A stretch of 9,122 bases of DNA from JASUTC01 sp035447925 (GCA_035447925.1 DAOTHY010000078.1:1-9122); one strand, 5' to 3'. Counted from the stretch's first letter, positions 1 to 5,930 are shown. Numbers and translations are program-made. Notes: a model not told the origin generated them from the sequence alone.

Positions 1-55
1 TTTTTTTAATCATTCCATTCAAGATCAACAATTATTGTGATCCCTGATAAGTCTT
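1..55. repeat. Terminal direct repeat, left copy (contig overlap)
   Basis: Identical to 9068-9122 over all 55 bases, beginning with seven T. An overlap of exactly 55 is what a de Bruijn assembler using k=55 leaves on a circular contig. It should be counted once. Confidence 0.95.
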
Positions 56-368
56 TGGCTATCTCATACCTGCCATAACGGATCACAGAATCATCTTCAA
101 CCTTTTCCATCCTGCCATCTTCCGTTTCCCTGTAAATCGTTCCATCTTCATGTTCATCCACCAACGCCACTTGGATATCTTTACCCGCTTTGATTTCTTT
201 GATCTGTTTATCGTTCAGATACTCAATGATTTTCTCAATCTCTTCATCACTCAACACTTTCCAACCATCAAAATATTTTCCGTATACCTTGCTATCCTCT
301 TTTTTGATTTCTCTTGGAAGGTTGCCGGATGCCTTGATCTTTCTTTCAAGCTGCGTTATCTTTTTCAT
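6..368 (-). CDS. Hypothetical acidic 120-aa protein
   Basis: I do not recognise this family. The protein is soluble and rich in Lys, Glu and Asp, with no signal peptide, membrane segment or metal-binding motif. The first 60 residues look helical (a basic N-terminus, then an EEIEKIIEYLNDKQ stretch). The second half looks like beta-strands (QVALVDEHEDGTIYRETEDGRMEKVEDDSVIRYGRYEIAK), ending in an acidic tail. The ATG at 368 lies 23 nt inside the upstream 74-aa gene, in another frame, and an AAGGA sits about 9 nt upstream, so translation is probably coupled. The next gene in the same direction starts 21 nt past its stop, across the circle junction. It is one of a run of small unrecognised genes and is probably co-transcribed with them. 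Confidence 0.7.
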   Translation of the reverse strand: MKKITQLERKIKASGNLPREIKKEDSKVYGKYFDGWKVLSDEEIEKIIEYLNDKQIKEIKAGKDIQVALVDEHEDGTIYRETEDGRMEKVEDDSVIRYGRYEIAKDLSGITIIVDLEWND

Positions 369-570
369 TTTCCATGATCCTTTCTAACCTTTCCAAACGC
401 TCTTCTATATCAGCCCTTCTACCCTGTATAGCCACACTGCATAGGTAACCAATCAATCGTTTTTTGTTCAGTTCTTTTGATACATCCCCTTCGGTGTCTA
501 TGTTTCGTGCTTCTTGGATTTCTCTTTGAAGGTATCGGTTTATCGTTTTCAGTGTCATATCACTTGGCAT
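346..570 (-). CDS. Hypothetical 74-aa charged helical protein
   Basis: Unrecognised. It appears helical throughout. The C-terminal third (RRADIEERLERLERIMENEKD) has a leucine/isoleucine heptad pattern typical of a short coiled coil, suggesting oligomerisation. The ATG at 570 follows a G-rich Shine-Dalgarno (GGGGGGGTG, spacing about 5) formed by the last codons of the upstream gene, which stops 4 nt before this start. Its 3' end overlaps the start of the 120-aa gene by 23 nt. The tight packing and clear ribosome site support a real gene; its function is unknown. Confidence 0.65.
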   Translation of the reverse strand: MPSDMTLKTINRYLQREIQEARNIDTEGDVSKELNKKRLIGYLCSVAIQGRRADIEERLERLERIMENEKDNAA

Positions 571-574
571 TTAA

Positions 575-838
575 TCACCCCCCCCTATACTCTGACGCTT
601 CACCGCTTGTATCGGTTGTTTGCCGGCTTTTTTTGGGTAACTCTCCCTTCAAATAGTTTTCAGCAATTTCTTTTTGCTTCCACTTTGGAAGATAGCGGGG
701 TTCTATTCTTTTTCCTTTTGCGTTCGATTCTATTACCTGCCATTCTTCATCCGTAAATTCATCCTTTGTGATCTTTACCGTGTCAGATTTCGTTACTTGT
801 AACTGCTTTTCTAACTTCTCCAATCTCCCATTCCTCAT
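575..838 (-). CDS. Hypothetical 87-aa hydrophilic protein
   Basis: Unrecognised. The N-terminus (MRNGRLEKLEKQLQV) reads as an amphipathic helix, followed by an acidic segment with DEFTDEEWQVIESNAKG. The C-terminal 25 residues (KKSRQTTDTSGEASEYRGG) look disordered. The ATG at 838 comes 3 nt after the stop of the 78-aa gene and is preceded by GGCGGTG at 845-851, spacing 6. This is a one-base variant of GGAGGTG used before several genes on this molecule. The gene downstream starts 4 nt after its stop. It belongs to the same run of small genes and has no visible promoter or terminator of its own. Confidence 0.65.
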   Translation of the reverse strand: MRNGRLEKLEKQLQVTKSDTVKITKDEFTDEEWQVIESNAKGKRIEPRYLPKWKQKEIAENYLKGELPKKSRQTTDTSGEASEYRGG

Positions 839-841
839 CAG

Positions 842-1078
842 TCACACCGCCTTTTGTTGGAATAGTTTCTTATTCTTTGATTTTCTTGGAATAAGCGTGC
901 CAAATGTCATCAATAGTTCCGCTTCTCTCTTGTTAATCTCATACTGTAAATGTTTAACCCTGCCATCTTTCTCATATGTCGCTATGGGTTCATTTTTTCC
1001 CATCACTCTGCTTTTCTCATACGGTACTTTGCAATAGTAACGGCTGCTGCCTATGTACCAAATCTTTATATCCTTCAT
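842..1078 (-). CDS. Hypothetical 78-aa basic protein
   Basis: Unrecognised. It begins MKDIKIWYIGSSRYYCK and contains a segment (NEPIATYEKDGRVKHLQYEINKREAELLMTFGTLIPRK) that looks like a strand-turn-strand followed by a helix. It is rich in Lys, Arg and Tyr, compatible with nucleic-acid binding but not proof of it. I place the start at the ATG at 1078, two bases after the stop of the upstream gene, with GGTGAT as a weak ribosome site. A TTG at 1084 that overlaps that stop would add two residues. Its last two sense codons (Ala-Val) also form the GGCGGTG Shine-Dalgarno of the next gene. Confidence 0.62.
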   Translation of the reverse strand: MKDIKIWYIGSSRYYCKVPYEKSRVMGKNEPIATYEKDGRVKHLQYEINKREAELLMTFGTLIPRKSKNKKLFQQKAV

Positions 1079-1080
1079 AA

Positions 1081-1332
1081 TCAATCACCGTTTATTTGTG
1101 CTGCCAATTCCTTCATAGCTTCGTATGCCTCGGCCCTCGTTTTATGTTTTGAAACAACTCCTATCCCTGCATCAGCAAAACAATTTCTTTCGGGATGATT
1201 CTCTTTCAATATTGCAAATACCCCGTGTTCTTTGTCGGAATAATCGCTCACATATAGTTCAGCCACACAATCAACACTCATGAAGATTGGATCTTTCTCA
1301 AACACTCTGTCTAACATTTTTATCATTTTCAT
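1081..1332 (-). CDS. Hypothetical 83-aa protein, first gene past the iterons
   Basis: Unrecognised. The protein reads as a small alpha/beta domain: an N-terminal helix (MKMIKMLDRVFEKD), strands around AELYVSDYSDKEHGVFAIL, a Cys-Phe-Ala-Asp-Ala-Gly-Ile-Gly stretch, and a C-terminal helix (TRAEAYEAMKELAAQ). The reading frame stays open upstream to 1374, but the ATG at 1332 is preferred. An AGGAG lies at 1341-1345 with 8 nt spacing, and the upstream extension would run through a lysine-rich poly-A tract into the first iteron. It is the first gene downstream of the proposed origin, and no convincing promoter was seen in the region, so it may depend on read-through from the replication operon. Confidence 0.65.
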   Translation of the reverse strand: MKMIKMLDRVFEKDPIFMSVDCVAELYVSDYSDKEHGVFAILKENHPERNCFADAGIGVVSKHKTRAEAYEAMKELAAQINGD

Positions 1333-1556
1333 TCCCATCACTCCTTTTTTTTGTTTTTTTGTACCCACTACCAAGGGTCAAAGCCTCATCAGTAAAGAAA
1401 CACGCCCATTTTACCAAGGGTATTACGCACCCCTTGGTAACCCTTGGTAGCACTCAACGCTACTAACAATGAGGCATACAATACCCTACTACCAAGGGCC
1501 AAGGGTAAAAACCACAAAACCTTTGACGGTATATATGCCGGCCTGTTCCTGTGCGC

Positions 1557-1590
1557 ATGTATATATATATAAAAAAATGTTTTATAGAAA
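1557..1590. other. TA-rich tract, candidate DNA unwinding element
   Basis: The tract reads alternating TA followed by poly-A and further A/T, with almost no G or C. It lies within an interval of about 100 bp bounded by a perfect 13-bp inverted repeat (CTACTACCAAGGG at 1486-1498 and CCCTTGGTAGTAG at 1600-1612), each arm containing an iteron. I infer it is the melting site of the origin. Confidence 0.6.
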
Positions 1591-1648
1591 TAGCCCTGAC
1601 CCTTGGTAGTAGCATACTCAAAACCGCTTTATTATTGCTTTTGGTTGC

Positions 1649-1676
1649 TACCAAGGGTTTCGAAATACCCTTGGTA
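1649..1676. repeat. Inverted iteron pair, 10-bp stem
   Basis: TACCAAGGGT at 1649-1658 and ACCCTTGGTA at 1667-1676 are perfect inverted repeats with an 8-nt loop. A second pair (1412-1420 and 1431-1439, 9-bp stem, 10-nt loop) lies on the other side of the TA-rich tract. Either could extrude a hairpin in single-stranded DNA. Neither is followed by a T-run on the minus strand, so they are not intrinsic terminators for the primase transcript. Confidence 0.6.
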
Positions 1677-1713
1677 TACCCTTGGTACCCTTGGTATTTT
1701 TTCGTTGGCCTCA

Positions 1714-3765
1714 TCATAATTTCCTATCCGGATATTCTGGCAGCTTGGATTTTACGCCTACATACTTTGTTTTCCGGTCCGTTCCTCTTCTTTTTTCAAT
1801 CTCGTTTCTTTGCATCCAATTGGATGCTTTTTGCATGATTGTGTTTGGCTTTTCCTGTATTCCGTACCTCACAAGGGCGTTTGTTAGATTGGTAGAAAAA
1901 ATATAATCATCCTCATTTCCTGTGATGATAATATTTTCATCCAAGATTTCATCAATAAAGTTCCGGTAATTATAATAACTATTTAAAACGCTTCTGGCTC
2001 TTGCCTCATCACTCGTTAAGTTATAATCAAACCCTGTTTTATATAAGTGATAGGCTTCCGCCCAAACATCATTAACGGGTATTCTTTCTGTATAGGTCCA
2101 ATCAAGTTCTTTGATTGTGATTACATGAAAACGCCTGTTTCCTGTGGGGTCCGTTAAAAAACCGGCTTCATTATTGATCGTGCCTATAAATGAGGCCATA
2201 GGTGGTTTCTTAATTGGTTTCCTTGCATAGGGCGGGCGTACTTTCACAAACCCTTCAACGCCCACAAATGCTTTTAATGCTTCACGATCTGCCTTTCTGG
2301 TAGTGCTTCCAAGTTCAGCAATCTCCCAAACCCAATTTTCAATCAACATAATCAAATCATCATTTTTTTCCGGATTGATAGGACCAGTATAGAAACGATC
2401 TGATAAAGCACACACCCAACGTGCAAAGAATGATTTTCCAACACCTTGTGGACCGTCAAAGACTAACACCGGATTCATAACACCTTCAAACACCTTGGCA
2501 ACTGATCCAACCAAGAATTTTTTCAGATAGATTTTAAACATCCCATTATCATTCGTTTTAAAACTGTTATACAATGCTTCAATAGCTCCCGTTGTCTGAT
2601 TCAATCCGCTAAAATATTGTTTCACCGGATGGTATGAACGCAAAGCGGCATCATGTTCAATGTATTGGATTATGGTTCTTTCGGCCCGTCTGTTGATTAC
2701 CTCTTCATCTAATATGGTAATAAGTTTAGAAATGTCGGTATCTGTCATATACTTTCCATTCACTTCGGTTTCATCCACCAATTCGTTTTGGGTAAAATAA
2801 ATCCCACGATCTTCAAAAAACTTTAGATAATCGGAAGGCTTCCAACCTTTGGCATCCATTCGATCACTTTTGATGTTTGTTTTTTTATAGTTTGGTTTTG
2901 GGTTTGCTTTGGGCTTTGTCATACCGTCTTTAATGTTATCCATGATCGTTCTTTTTGTTCTTGCGGGTTCTTCATTCATGATCCCGTTAGCTGCTGCTGC
3001 TTCCATCAGTGTTTTCACTCCTTCCGTTTCTTCTATCTCTCCACCCGCTATGTAATTACCTACTGCTTTGGAAGGCTTCACAAGTGAATCATTCCGGATG
3101 CCAACAGGTGCATTAACGATATCTTGATATACCCTTTTCAAAACACCTTTTCCATAGGGTGTGGTTTTATCTGTTGTCTTTCGTTCCGTTATTCGATCAT
3201 CTTCTTTATAGATATCTCTGATAAAATTTTTCTCTGTTAATAGATCAATAAGCCAATCTGGTGCGGGATTTATTTCCATGCTTTTGTTTGGGTTGTATTC
3301 TATGTAATGATTTCCGGATTCATGAAGAGAAGGCGGTGCGATCGCCTTCCCTTTATCTCCAAGTATGTCAATCCCTTCCAATATTCCGGATGATTTCATC
3401 TCTTTGGATTCATCAAGATTGTATTTAAAATAGAAGTGTAAACCGCCCCCGCCAGTCTGTACCGTATAGGTCAAACCAAATAGCGGACCATGGACTTTTT
3501 GAAGTTCAGCAAGTGTATCACGCCCACCGTTTTTCTTATCAACATCTAACACCCAAAACCCGCTTTTTTTACCCGTCATGATTGCCACATTGGCATCTGG
3601 AAACTGCTTCCACCATTCATTGATCTGTTCAAGATCACTGGTTGCTTTTTCTGGATAACCTTCAATACAGGGCGTTTTTGTGCCTTTATAGACTGGATAA
3701 ACCTTCCAGCCCATTTCAGCGTACTTCTTTAAATATGGTATAATATAGGTAGAAGGCTGTGGCAT
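1714..3765 (-). CDS. PrimPol-VapE bifunctional primase-polymerase/helicase (replication protein)
   Basis: A 683-aa replication protein in the cytoplasm. Residues about 1-178 match the bifunctional primase-polymerase fold: the acidic pair in VLDVD (Asp74, Asp76), the GGGGLHFYF motif with His110, and GIDILGDKGKAIAPPSLHESG at about 131-151, typical of PrimPol sugar/nucleotide contacts. Residues about 310-600 match a VapE/D5-like superfamily 3 ATPase: Walker A GPQGVGKS (438-445), Walker B-like WEIAEL (480-485), then FIGTINN and GNRRF (542-546), a probable arginine finger. Such proteins prime, copy and unwind DNA for plasmids and phage satellites. The ATG at 3765 overlaps the previous stop as TGATG, with GGCGGTG 5 nt upstream; a TTG one codon earlier is the alternative. 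The gene ends just before the iterons, its presumed target. The middle (about 180-310) is a poorly conserved linker. Confidence 0.93.
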   Translation of the reverse strand: MPQPSTYIIPYLKKYAEMGWKVYPVYKGTKTPCIEGYPEKATSDLEQINEWWKQFPDANVAIMTGKKSGFWVLDVDKKNGGRDTLAELQKVHGPLFGLTYTVQTGGGGLHFYFKYNLDESKEMKSSGILEGIDILGDKGKAIAPPSLHESGNHYIEYNPNKSMEINPAPDWLIDLLTEKNFIRDIYKEDDRITERKTTDKTTPYGKGVLKRVYQDIVNAPVGIRNDSLVKPSKAVGNYIAGGEIEETEGVKTLMEAAAANGIMNEEPARTKRTIMDNIKDGMTKPKANPKPNYKKTNIKSDRMDAKGWKPSDYLKFFEDRGIYFTQNELVDETEVNGKYMTDTDISKLITILDEEVINRRAERTIIQYIEHDAALRSYHPVKQYFSGLNQTTGAIEALYNSFKTNDNGMFKIYLKKFLVGSVAKVFEGVMNPVLVFDGPQGVGKSFFARWVCALSDRFYTGPINPEKNDDLIMLIENWVWEIAELGSTTRKADREALKAFVGVEGFVKVRPPYARKPIKKPPMASFIGTINNEAGFLTDPTGNRRFHVITIKELDWTYTERIPVNDVWAEAYHLYKTGFDYNLTSDEARARSVLNSYYNYRNFIDEILDENIIITGNEDDYIFSTNLTNALVRYGIQEKPNTIMQKASNWMQRNEIEKRRGTDRKTKYVGVKSKLPEYPDRKL

Positions 3766-3962
3766 CAAACCACCGCCCTTCTATCCATGTTGAATAAAGT
3801 CTGCTGCCCGTATTGCCCCGCCAAGGTTACGGGCTTTCTTTTTTTCTTATGATTAAAAACCTCATACGCCTCTTTCCTCTTTTCAGGATCATCCATATAA
3901 AACAATAGATAACCCAACACTCTTGTGCTTAACACCCTTATCCACCTCTTTAATTTTTGCAT
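3765..3962 (-). CDS. Hypothetical 65-aa basic protein of the replication operon
   Basis: Unrecognised. It is strongly basic, with MQKLKRWIRVLSTRVLGYLLFYMDDPEKRKEAYEVF at the start and a KKKRK cluster in the middle. The stretch RVLGYLLFYM is hydrophobic but short and flanked by Arg, so I read it as a buried helix rather than a membrane span. A strong Shine-Dalgarno (AAAGGGGG, 3971-3978, spacing about 8) overlaps the stop codon of the Toprim gene. Its own stop overlaps the primase ATG as TGATG. Being locked between two replication genes suggests a role as a DNA-binding or protein-binding accessory in initiation; this is inference from position and charge only. Confidence 0.75.
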   Translation of the reverse strand: MQKLKRWIRVLSTRVLGYLLFYMDDPEKRKEAYEVFNHKKKRKPVTLAGQYGQQTLFNMDRRAVV

Positions 3963-3976
3963 ATAATATTCCCCCT

Positions 3977-5317
3977 TTATTTCTCTCTTTTGTAATATTC
4001 AAGCTGTTCAAGATATGATCTTTTGGCATCAAATAACCACCGATCAAAGTCTGGTTTATCTGCCTTTGGTATGAACATCTTCACCTTTTTCATTTCTTTG
4101 TTCAGTGATTCAAATATTTTTTTGTCCAGTTCATCCGCCTTTGCTTCCAACTTTTCTTTGAATGGTTTCATTTCTTCTTCAAGGCGTTCCATTTCATCTA
4201 TAAATTGTTCTTTGATTTCTTCATATAGCTCTTCTACTTCTTTTATCTCATCATCATGTTCATTCCGTATACCTTGCCATACCTTTTCCAATACCTCTTC
4301 ATTCTTTTTTTCAACTTCCTTGGCTTTTTGAAATAGTTCCTTATCCATCAGCTTTTCAACTGCTTCAACTACAATCTTTTTAAATTCGCCCTCATGAAGG
4401 GCTTCCAGTGCGTCAAGTTCTGATCCAAATTCAACACCCATCTTTTCGATGAATCCGGATAACTTGCTATCCTTTTTCTTAAGTGGTACTGGTGGCAGCT
4501 CATAAAACTCCACTTGGTCTTTTGTAAGGGCTATTTGTTCAAGTTTGATATCAAGATCGGTATCCTGTGTAAACCATTCAAGCTGGCGTGCTATTTTTTC
4601 TGGCATGGAATCGCCAGCGGGATCAAAGTCGGTAATGTATAAAACCCGCCCCGCTTTTCCGGATCGTTTTACCCGTTCGATAAAGTTTACTGTTTGTGTG
4701 ATAGATAGATAACCTTCACCATATACCAAATTAAGCCCATACTTATCACAAATAGGTCTTAAGATGCTATTCATTGATGATTTTTCTATCCATATTTCGA
4801 TCAAATAGGGTTGTAAACCTTTGATCTCGTTGTAAGCGTAAATATCAACTGAAGGATTGTTTATTGAATAACCACAAGTGGTATCAATTTCTGGAAGGAC
4901 ACATCTAACACCGGCTGCATTGATGCCTCTTTCTGGAATAGTCGGGGTAAAATAAATCTCATGTTTTCCCTTTGCGTCATGAAGTTCCAAGGGATCAACA
5001 TAACCATAATAGCGGGCGTTCCGGCTTGCCATGTTCAGCTTATCCCAACAATACTTTGTGTTTTCATAGGGTTCACCATTCCACAATTCAAGTTCTTTGA
5101 TGGAAGTGAGTTTATAATGCAAGCTCCTTAAGTGGAATCCCTTCCGCCCGTATCGATCCCAAACCATGCCAAACCATTTAGCCATCTCTATCTTTGAATC
5201 TCGTATTAAGAATGGATCGTTGTTTTCACTGTTCACGATTAAATCTTTCAGATTCATCCCTGTTTCTTTTTTCAGTTCATTCAAATCATAGGCGTTGTTC
5301 ATTTCTGTGGTTACCAT
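3977..5317 (-). CDS. Spo11/topoisomerase VI-A-like protein (winged helix + Toprim)
   Basis: A 446-aa protein with the domain order of the Spo11/Topo VI A subunit. An N-terminal winged-helix-like region (about 45-120) contains HLRSLHYKL, matching the R-x-hydrophobic-x-Tyr pattern around the catalytic tyrosine of that family (Arg64, Tyr68), then NMASRNARYYGYVDP where those proteins have a second conserved arginine. The Toprim domain (about 170-250) has IEIWIEKSS with the key Glu178, a GEGYLS turn, and LYITDFDPAGDSM with the DxD pair Asp230/Asp232. A C-terminal part (about 265-445) has LPPVP and SELDALEAL segments and a long Glu/Lys-rich coiled coil. No GHKL ATPase B subunit is on the molecule, so it would act alone, as proposed for Mini-A proteins of mobile elements. 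The ATG at 5317 overlaps the previous stop as TGATG, with GGCGGTG 5 nt upstream; a GTG at 5323 is possible. The activity (cleaving, nicking or only binding DNA) is not known. Confidence 0.82.
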   Translation of the reverse strand: MVTTEMNNAYDLNELKKETGMNLKDLIVNSENNDPFLIRDSKIEMAKWFGMVWDRYGRKGFHLRSLHYKLTSIKELELWNGEPYENTKYCWDKLNMASRNARYYGYVDPLELHDAKGKHEIYFTPTIPERGINAAGVRCVLPEIDTTCGYSINNPSVDIYAYNEIKGLQPYLIEIWIEKSSMNSILRPICDKYGLNLVYGEGYLSITQTVNFIERVKRSGKAGRVLYITDFDPAGDSMPEKIARQLEWFTQDTDLDIKLEQIALTKDQVEFYELPPVPLKKKDSKLSGFIEKMGVEFGSELDALEALHEGEFKKIVVEAVEKLMDKELFQKAKEVEKKNEEVLEKVWQGIRNEHDDEIKEVEELYEEIKEQFIDEMERLEEEMKPFKEKLEAKADELDKKIFESLNKEMKKVKMFIPKADKPDFDRWLFDAKRSYLEQLEYYKREK

Positions 5318-5562
5318 CAACACACCGCCACTCTTTCGATAACAGCTTTTGCCTTCTCTTGTCTGAATCTTTGATAATCTTTCTGTACCTTTTTGGGATC
5401 ATAACCAAGTGTTTTGATAACTTCCAAGGTGTGATCCGGTACTGCTGTGTGGCTTCCCATCAATAAGTGGGATACATTTCCAACACTCTGGCCAAGCATC
5501 AAAGCCAGTTCCCTGTTAGTTAAATCCTTTTCCTTTTTAATCTTTTCGATAGGGTTTATCAT
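5317..5562 (-). CDS. XRE/Cro-CI-type HTH protein, first gene of the replication operon
   Basis: An 81-aa cytoplasmic DNA-binding protein. Residues about 14-36 (LTNRELALMLGQSVGNVSHLLMG) form a Cro/CI-type helix-turn-helix, with the recognition helix at SVGNVSHLL. A second helical segment (HTLEVIKTLGY) and a basic tail follow. The ATG at 5562 has an excellent GGAGGTG Shine-Dalgarno. It starts about 29 nt past the leader attenuator, so its expression, and that of the coupled replication genes, depends on read-through. Its stop overlaps the Toprim ATG as TGATG. It may be an autoregulator binding the GTTGTGGT repeats at the operon promoter, or a replication accessory binding the iterons; the sequence does not decide. 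Confidence 0.85.
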   Translation of the reverse strand: MINPIEKIKKEKDLTNRELALMLGQSVGNVSHLLMGSHTAVPDHTLEVIKTLGYDPKKVQKDYQRFRQEKAKAVIERVAVC

Positions 5563-5590
5563 TGTTTCACCTCCAATATTTTTAAACCCA

Positions 5591-5636
5591 AAAATAAAAA
5601 AATCCCGCCAGTGCCTTTAAATACACCAACAGGATT
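5591..5636 (-). terminator. Leader attenuator before the replication operon
   Basis: On the minus strand AATCCTGTTGGTG (from 5636-5624) pairs with CACTGGCGGGATT (from 5613-5601) over 13 positions, counting G-U pairs, with a 10-nt loop, and runs straight into a U-rich tract (5591-5601). It is a full intrinsic terminator placed between the operon promoter and its first start codon, so it acts as an attenuator rather than a gene end. Its left arm can instead pair with the leader segment complementary to 5758-5769. Confidence 0.85.
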
Positions 5637-5769
5637 CTTTTTTATTGAAGGTAATTATTATTTAATATATGCTTTTATGGTTACCATTGAAAAAAATTAA
5701 AAAATATAGTATTATCAGATAACAATAAAAAAACGTATCACCTTCACGCTGCCCAAGCTGTTGGTGTAT
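5621..5769. repeat. 12-bp inverted repeat, antiterminator arms
   Basis: ATACACCAACAG at 5621-5632 and CTGTTGGTGTAT at 5758-5769 are perfect inverted repeats. In the minus-strand leader the first-made copy (opposite 5758-5769) can capture the left arm of the attenuator, preventing the terminator. The same copy is complementary to the antisense RNA. Confidence 0.8.
5687..5715 (+). promoter_or_regulatory. Promoter of the antisense RNA
   Basis: TTGAAA (5687-5692) and TATTAT (5710-5715) are separated by 17 bp, each 5/6 to the sigma-A consensus. Expected start is near 5722. It is a plus-strand promoter on a molecule whose protein genes are all on the minus strand, and it points into a terminator about 90 nt away. 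Confidence 0.75.
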
Positions 5770-5816
5770 CTATACCCCGTTTAAGGTGTTGGTAGCACCT
5801 ATTTAACGGGGTTTTC
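5722..5816 (+). ncRNA. Countertranscript (antisense) RNA controlling the replication operon
   Basis: About 95 nt, from the promoter at 5687-5715 to the hairpin at 5774-5812. No open reading frame with a ribosome site is visible in it. It is complementary to the upstream part of the replication leader and carries CTGTTGGTGTAT, the sequence also used by the attenuator's left arm. Pairing with the leader would sequester the antiterminator strand and so favour termination. The terminal loop (5789-5795) reads UUGGUAG, containing UUGG, which fits the YUNR U-turn motif known to speed loop-loop contact in plasmid antisense RNAs. By analogy with pT181 and pIP501, it should set copy number. The exact ends are inferred. 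Confidence 0.75.
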
Positions 5817-5817
5817 T
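5774..5817 (+). terminator. Terminator of the antisense RNA
   Basis: ACCCCGTT (5774-5781) pairs with AACGGGGT (5805-5812); an inner GGTG/CACC stem (5785-5788 with 5796-5799) closes a 7-nt loop, and TTTTCT follows on the plus strand. There is no T-run on the minus side, so it should stop only the antisense RNA. Confidence 0.8.
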
Positions 5818-5884
5818 ATTGGTTGTATCTCAACTTGAATCACTGATCTTCACACAAATCACTTTCCTTTCTTTGTTAGATTCT

Positions 5885-5893
5885 ATCATATCA
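5885..5893 (-). promoter_or_regulatory. Possible second leader promoter (extended -10)
   Basis: The minus strand reads TGATATGAT, an extended -10 of the TGnTATAAT type, with only a poor -35 (TTTTTA at 17 bp). Start would be near 5878, giving a leader of about 315 nt that still includes the antisense target. Weaker than the promoter at 6083-6111. Confidence 0.3.
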
Positions 5894-5930
5894 TCTCAAA
5901 TGGATAATAAAAAAAGATCGTTGCTTCATT

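Larger units (their letters stand above)
1369..1696. repeat. Iteron array, probable replication origin
   Basis: The 9-mer TACCAAGGG occurs ten times exactly. Forward copies start at 1369, 1412, 1490 and 1649; reverse copies (CCCTTGGTA) start at 1431, 1441, 1600, 1668, 1679 and 1688. A degenerate copy, CCAAGGGTA, lies at 1499-1507. Most copies extend to TACCAAGGGT or TACCAAGGGTA, an imperfect dyad of TACC and GGTA around three bases, as a dimeric protein would bind. The copies flank a TA-rich tract at 1557-1590. Iterons plus an easily melted tract, directly past the primase-helicase gene, are the standard signs of a theta origin; the binding protein is not known. This also accounts for the gene-free stretch 1333-1713. 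Confidence 0.8.

Noticed and set aside
1..55. Phage-style terminal repeat or long terminal repeat
   Set aside because: Exactly 55 bases, inside a gene and with genes continuous across the join; an assembly overlap on a circle is the simpler reading.
1369..1696. CRISPR array
   Set aside because: The repeats are 9-11 bp, in both orientations and irregularly spaced, with no spacers of uniform length and no cas genes.
1463..1717. Minus-strand 84-codon ORF whose ATG overlaps the primase stop (MMRPTKKYQGYQGYTKG...)
   Set aside because: Its first part is simply the iterons read as protein (YQGYQGYTKG), the rest covers the TA-rich tract, and it has no ribosome site of its own. The repeats explain the open frame better than a gene does, though the ATGA-type overlap leaves slight doubt.
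3938..3946. DnaA-box-like TTATCCACC
   Set aside because: One mismatch, a single copy and inside a coding region, far from the iterons; likely chance.
4023..4331. Plus-strand ORF opposite the Toprim protein's C-terminus
   Set aside because: Ser/Phe-rich translation is the mirror of the Glu/Lys-rich coiled coil; it has no ribosome site. The plus-strand ORF at 8756-8959 is rejected for the same reason.
3977..5317. DnaG-type primase or OLD nuclease as the identity of the Toprim protein
   Set aside because: No zinc finger or DnaG core is present and no ABC ATPase domain is fused; the R-x-h-x-Tyr winged-helix region before the Toprim favours the Spo11/Topo VI-A plan.
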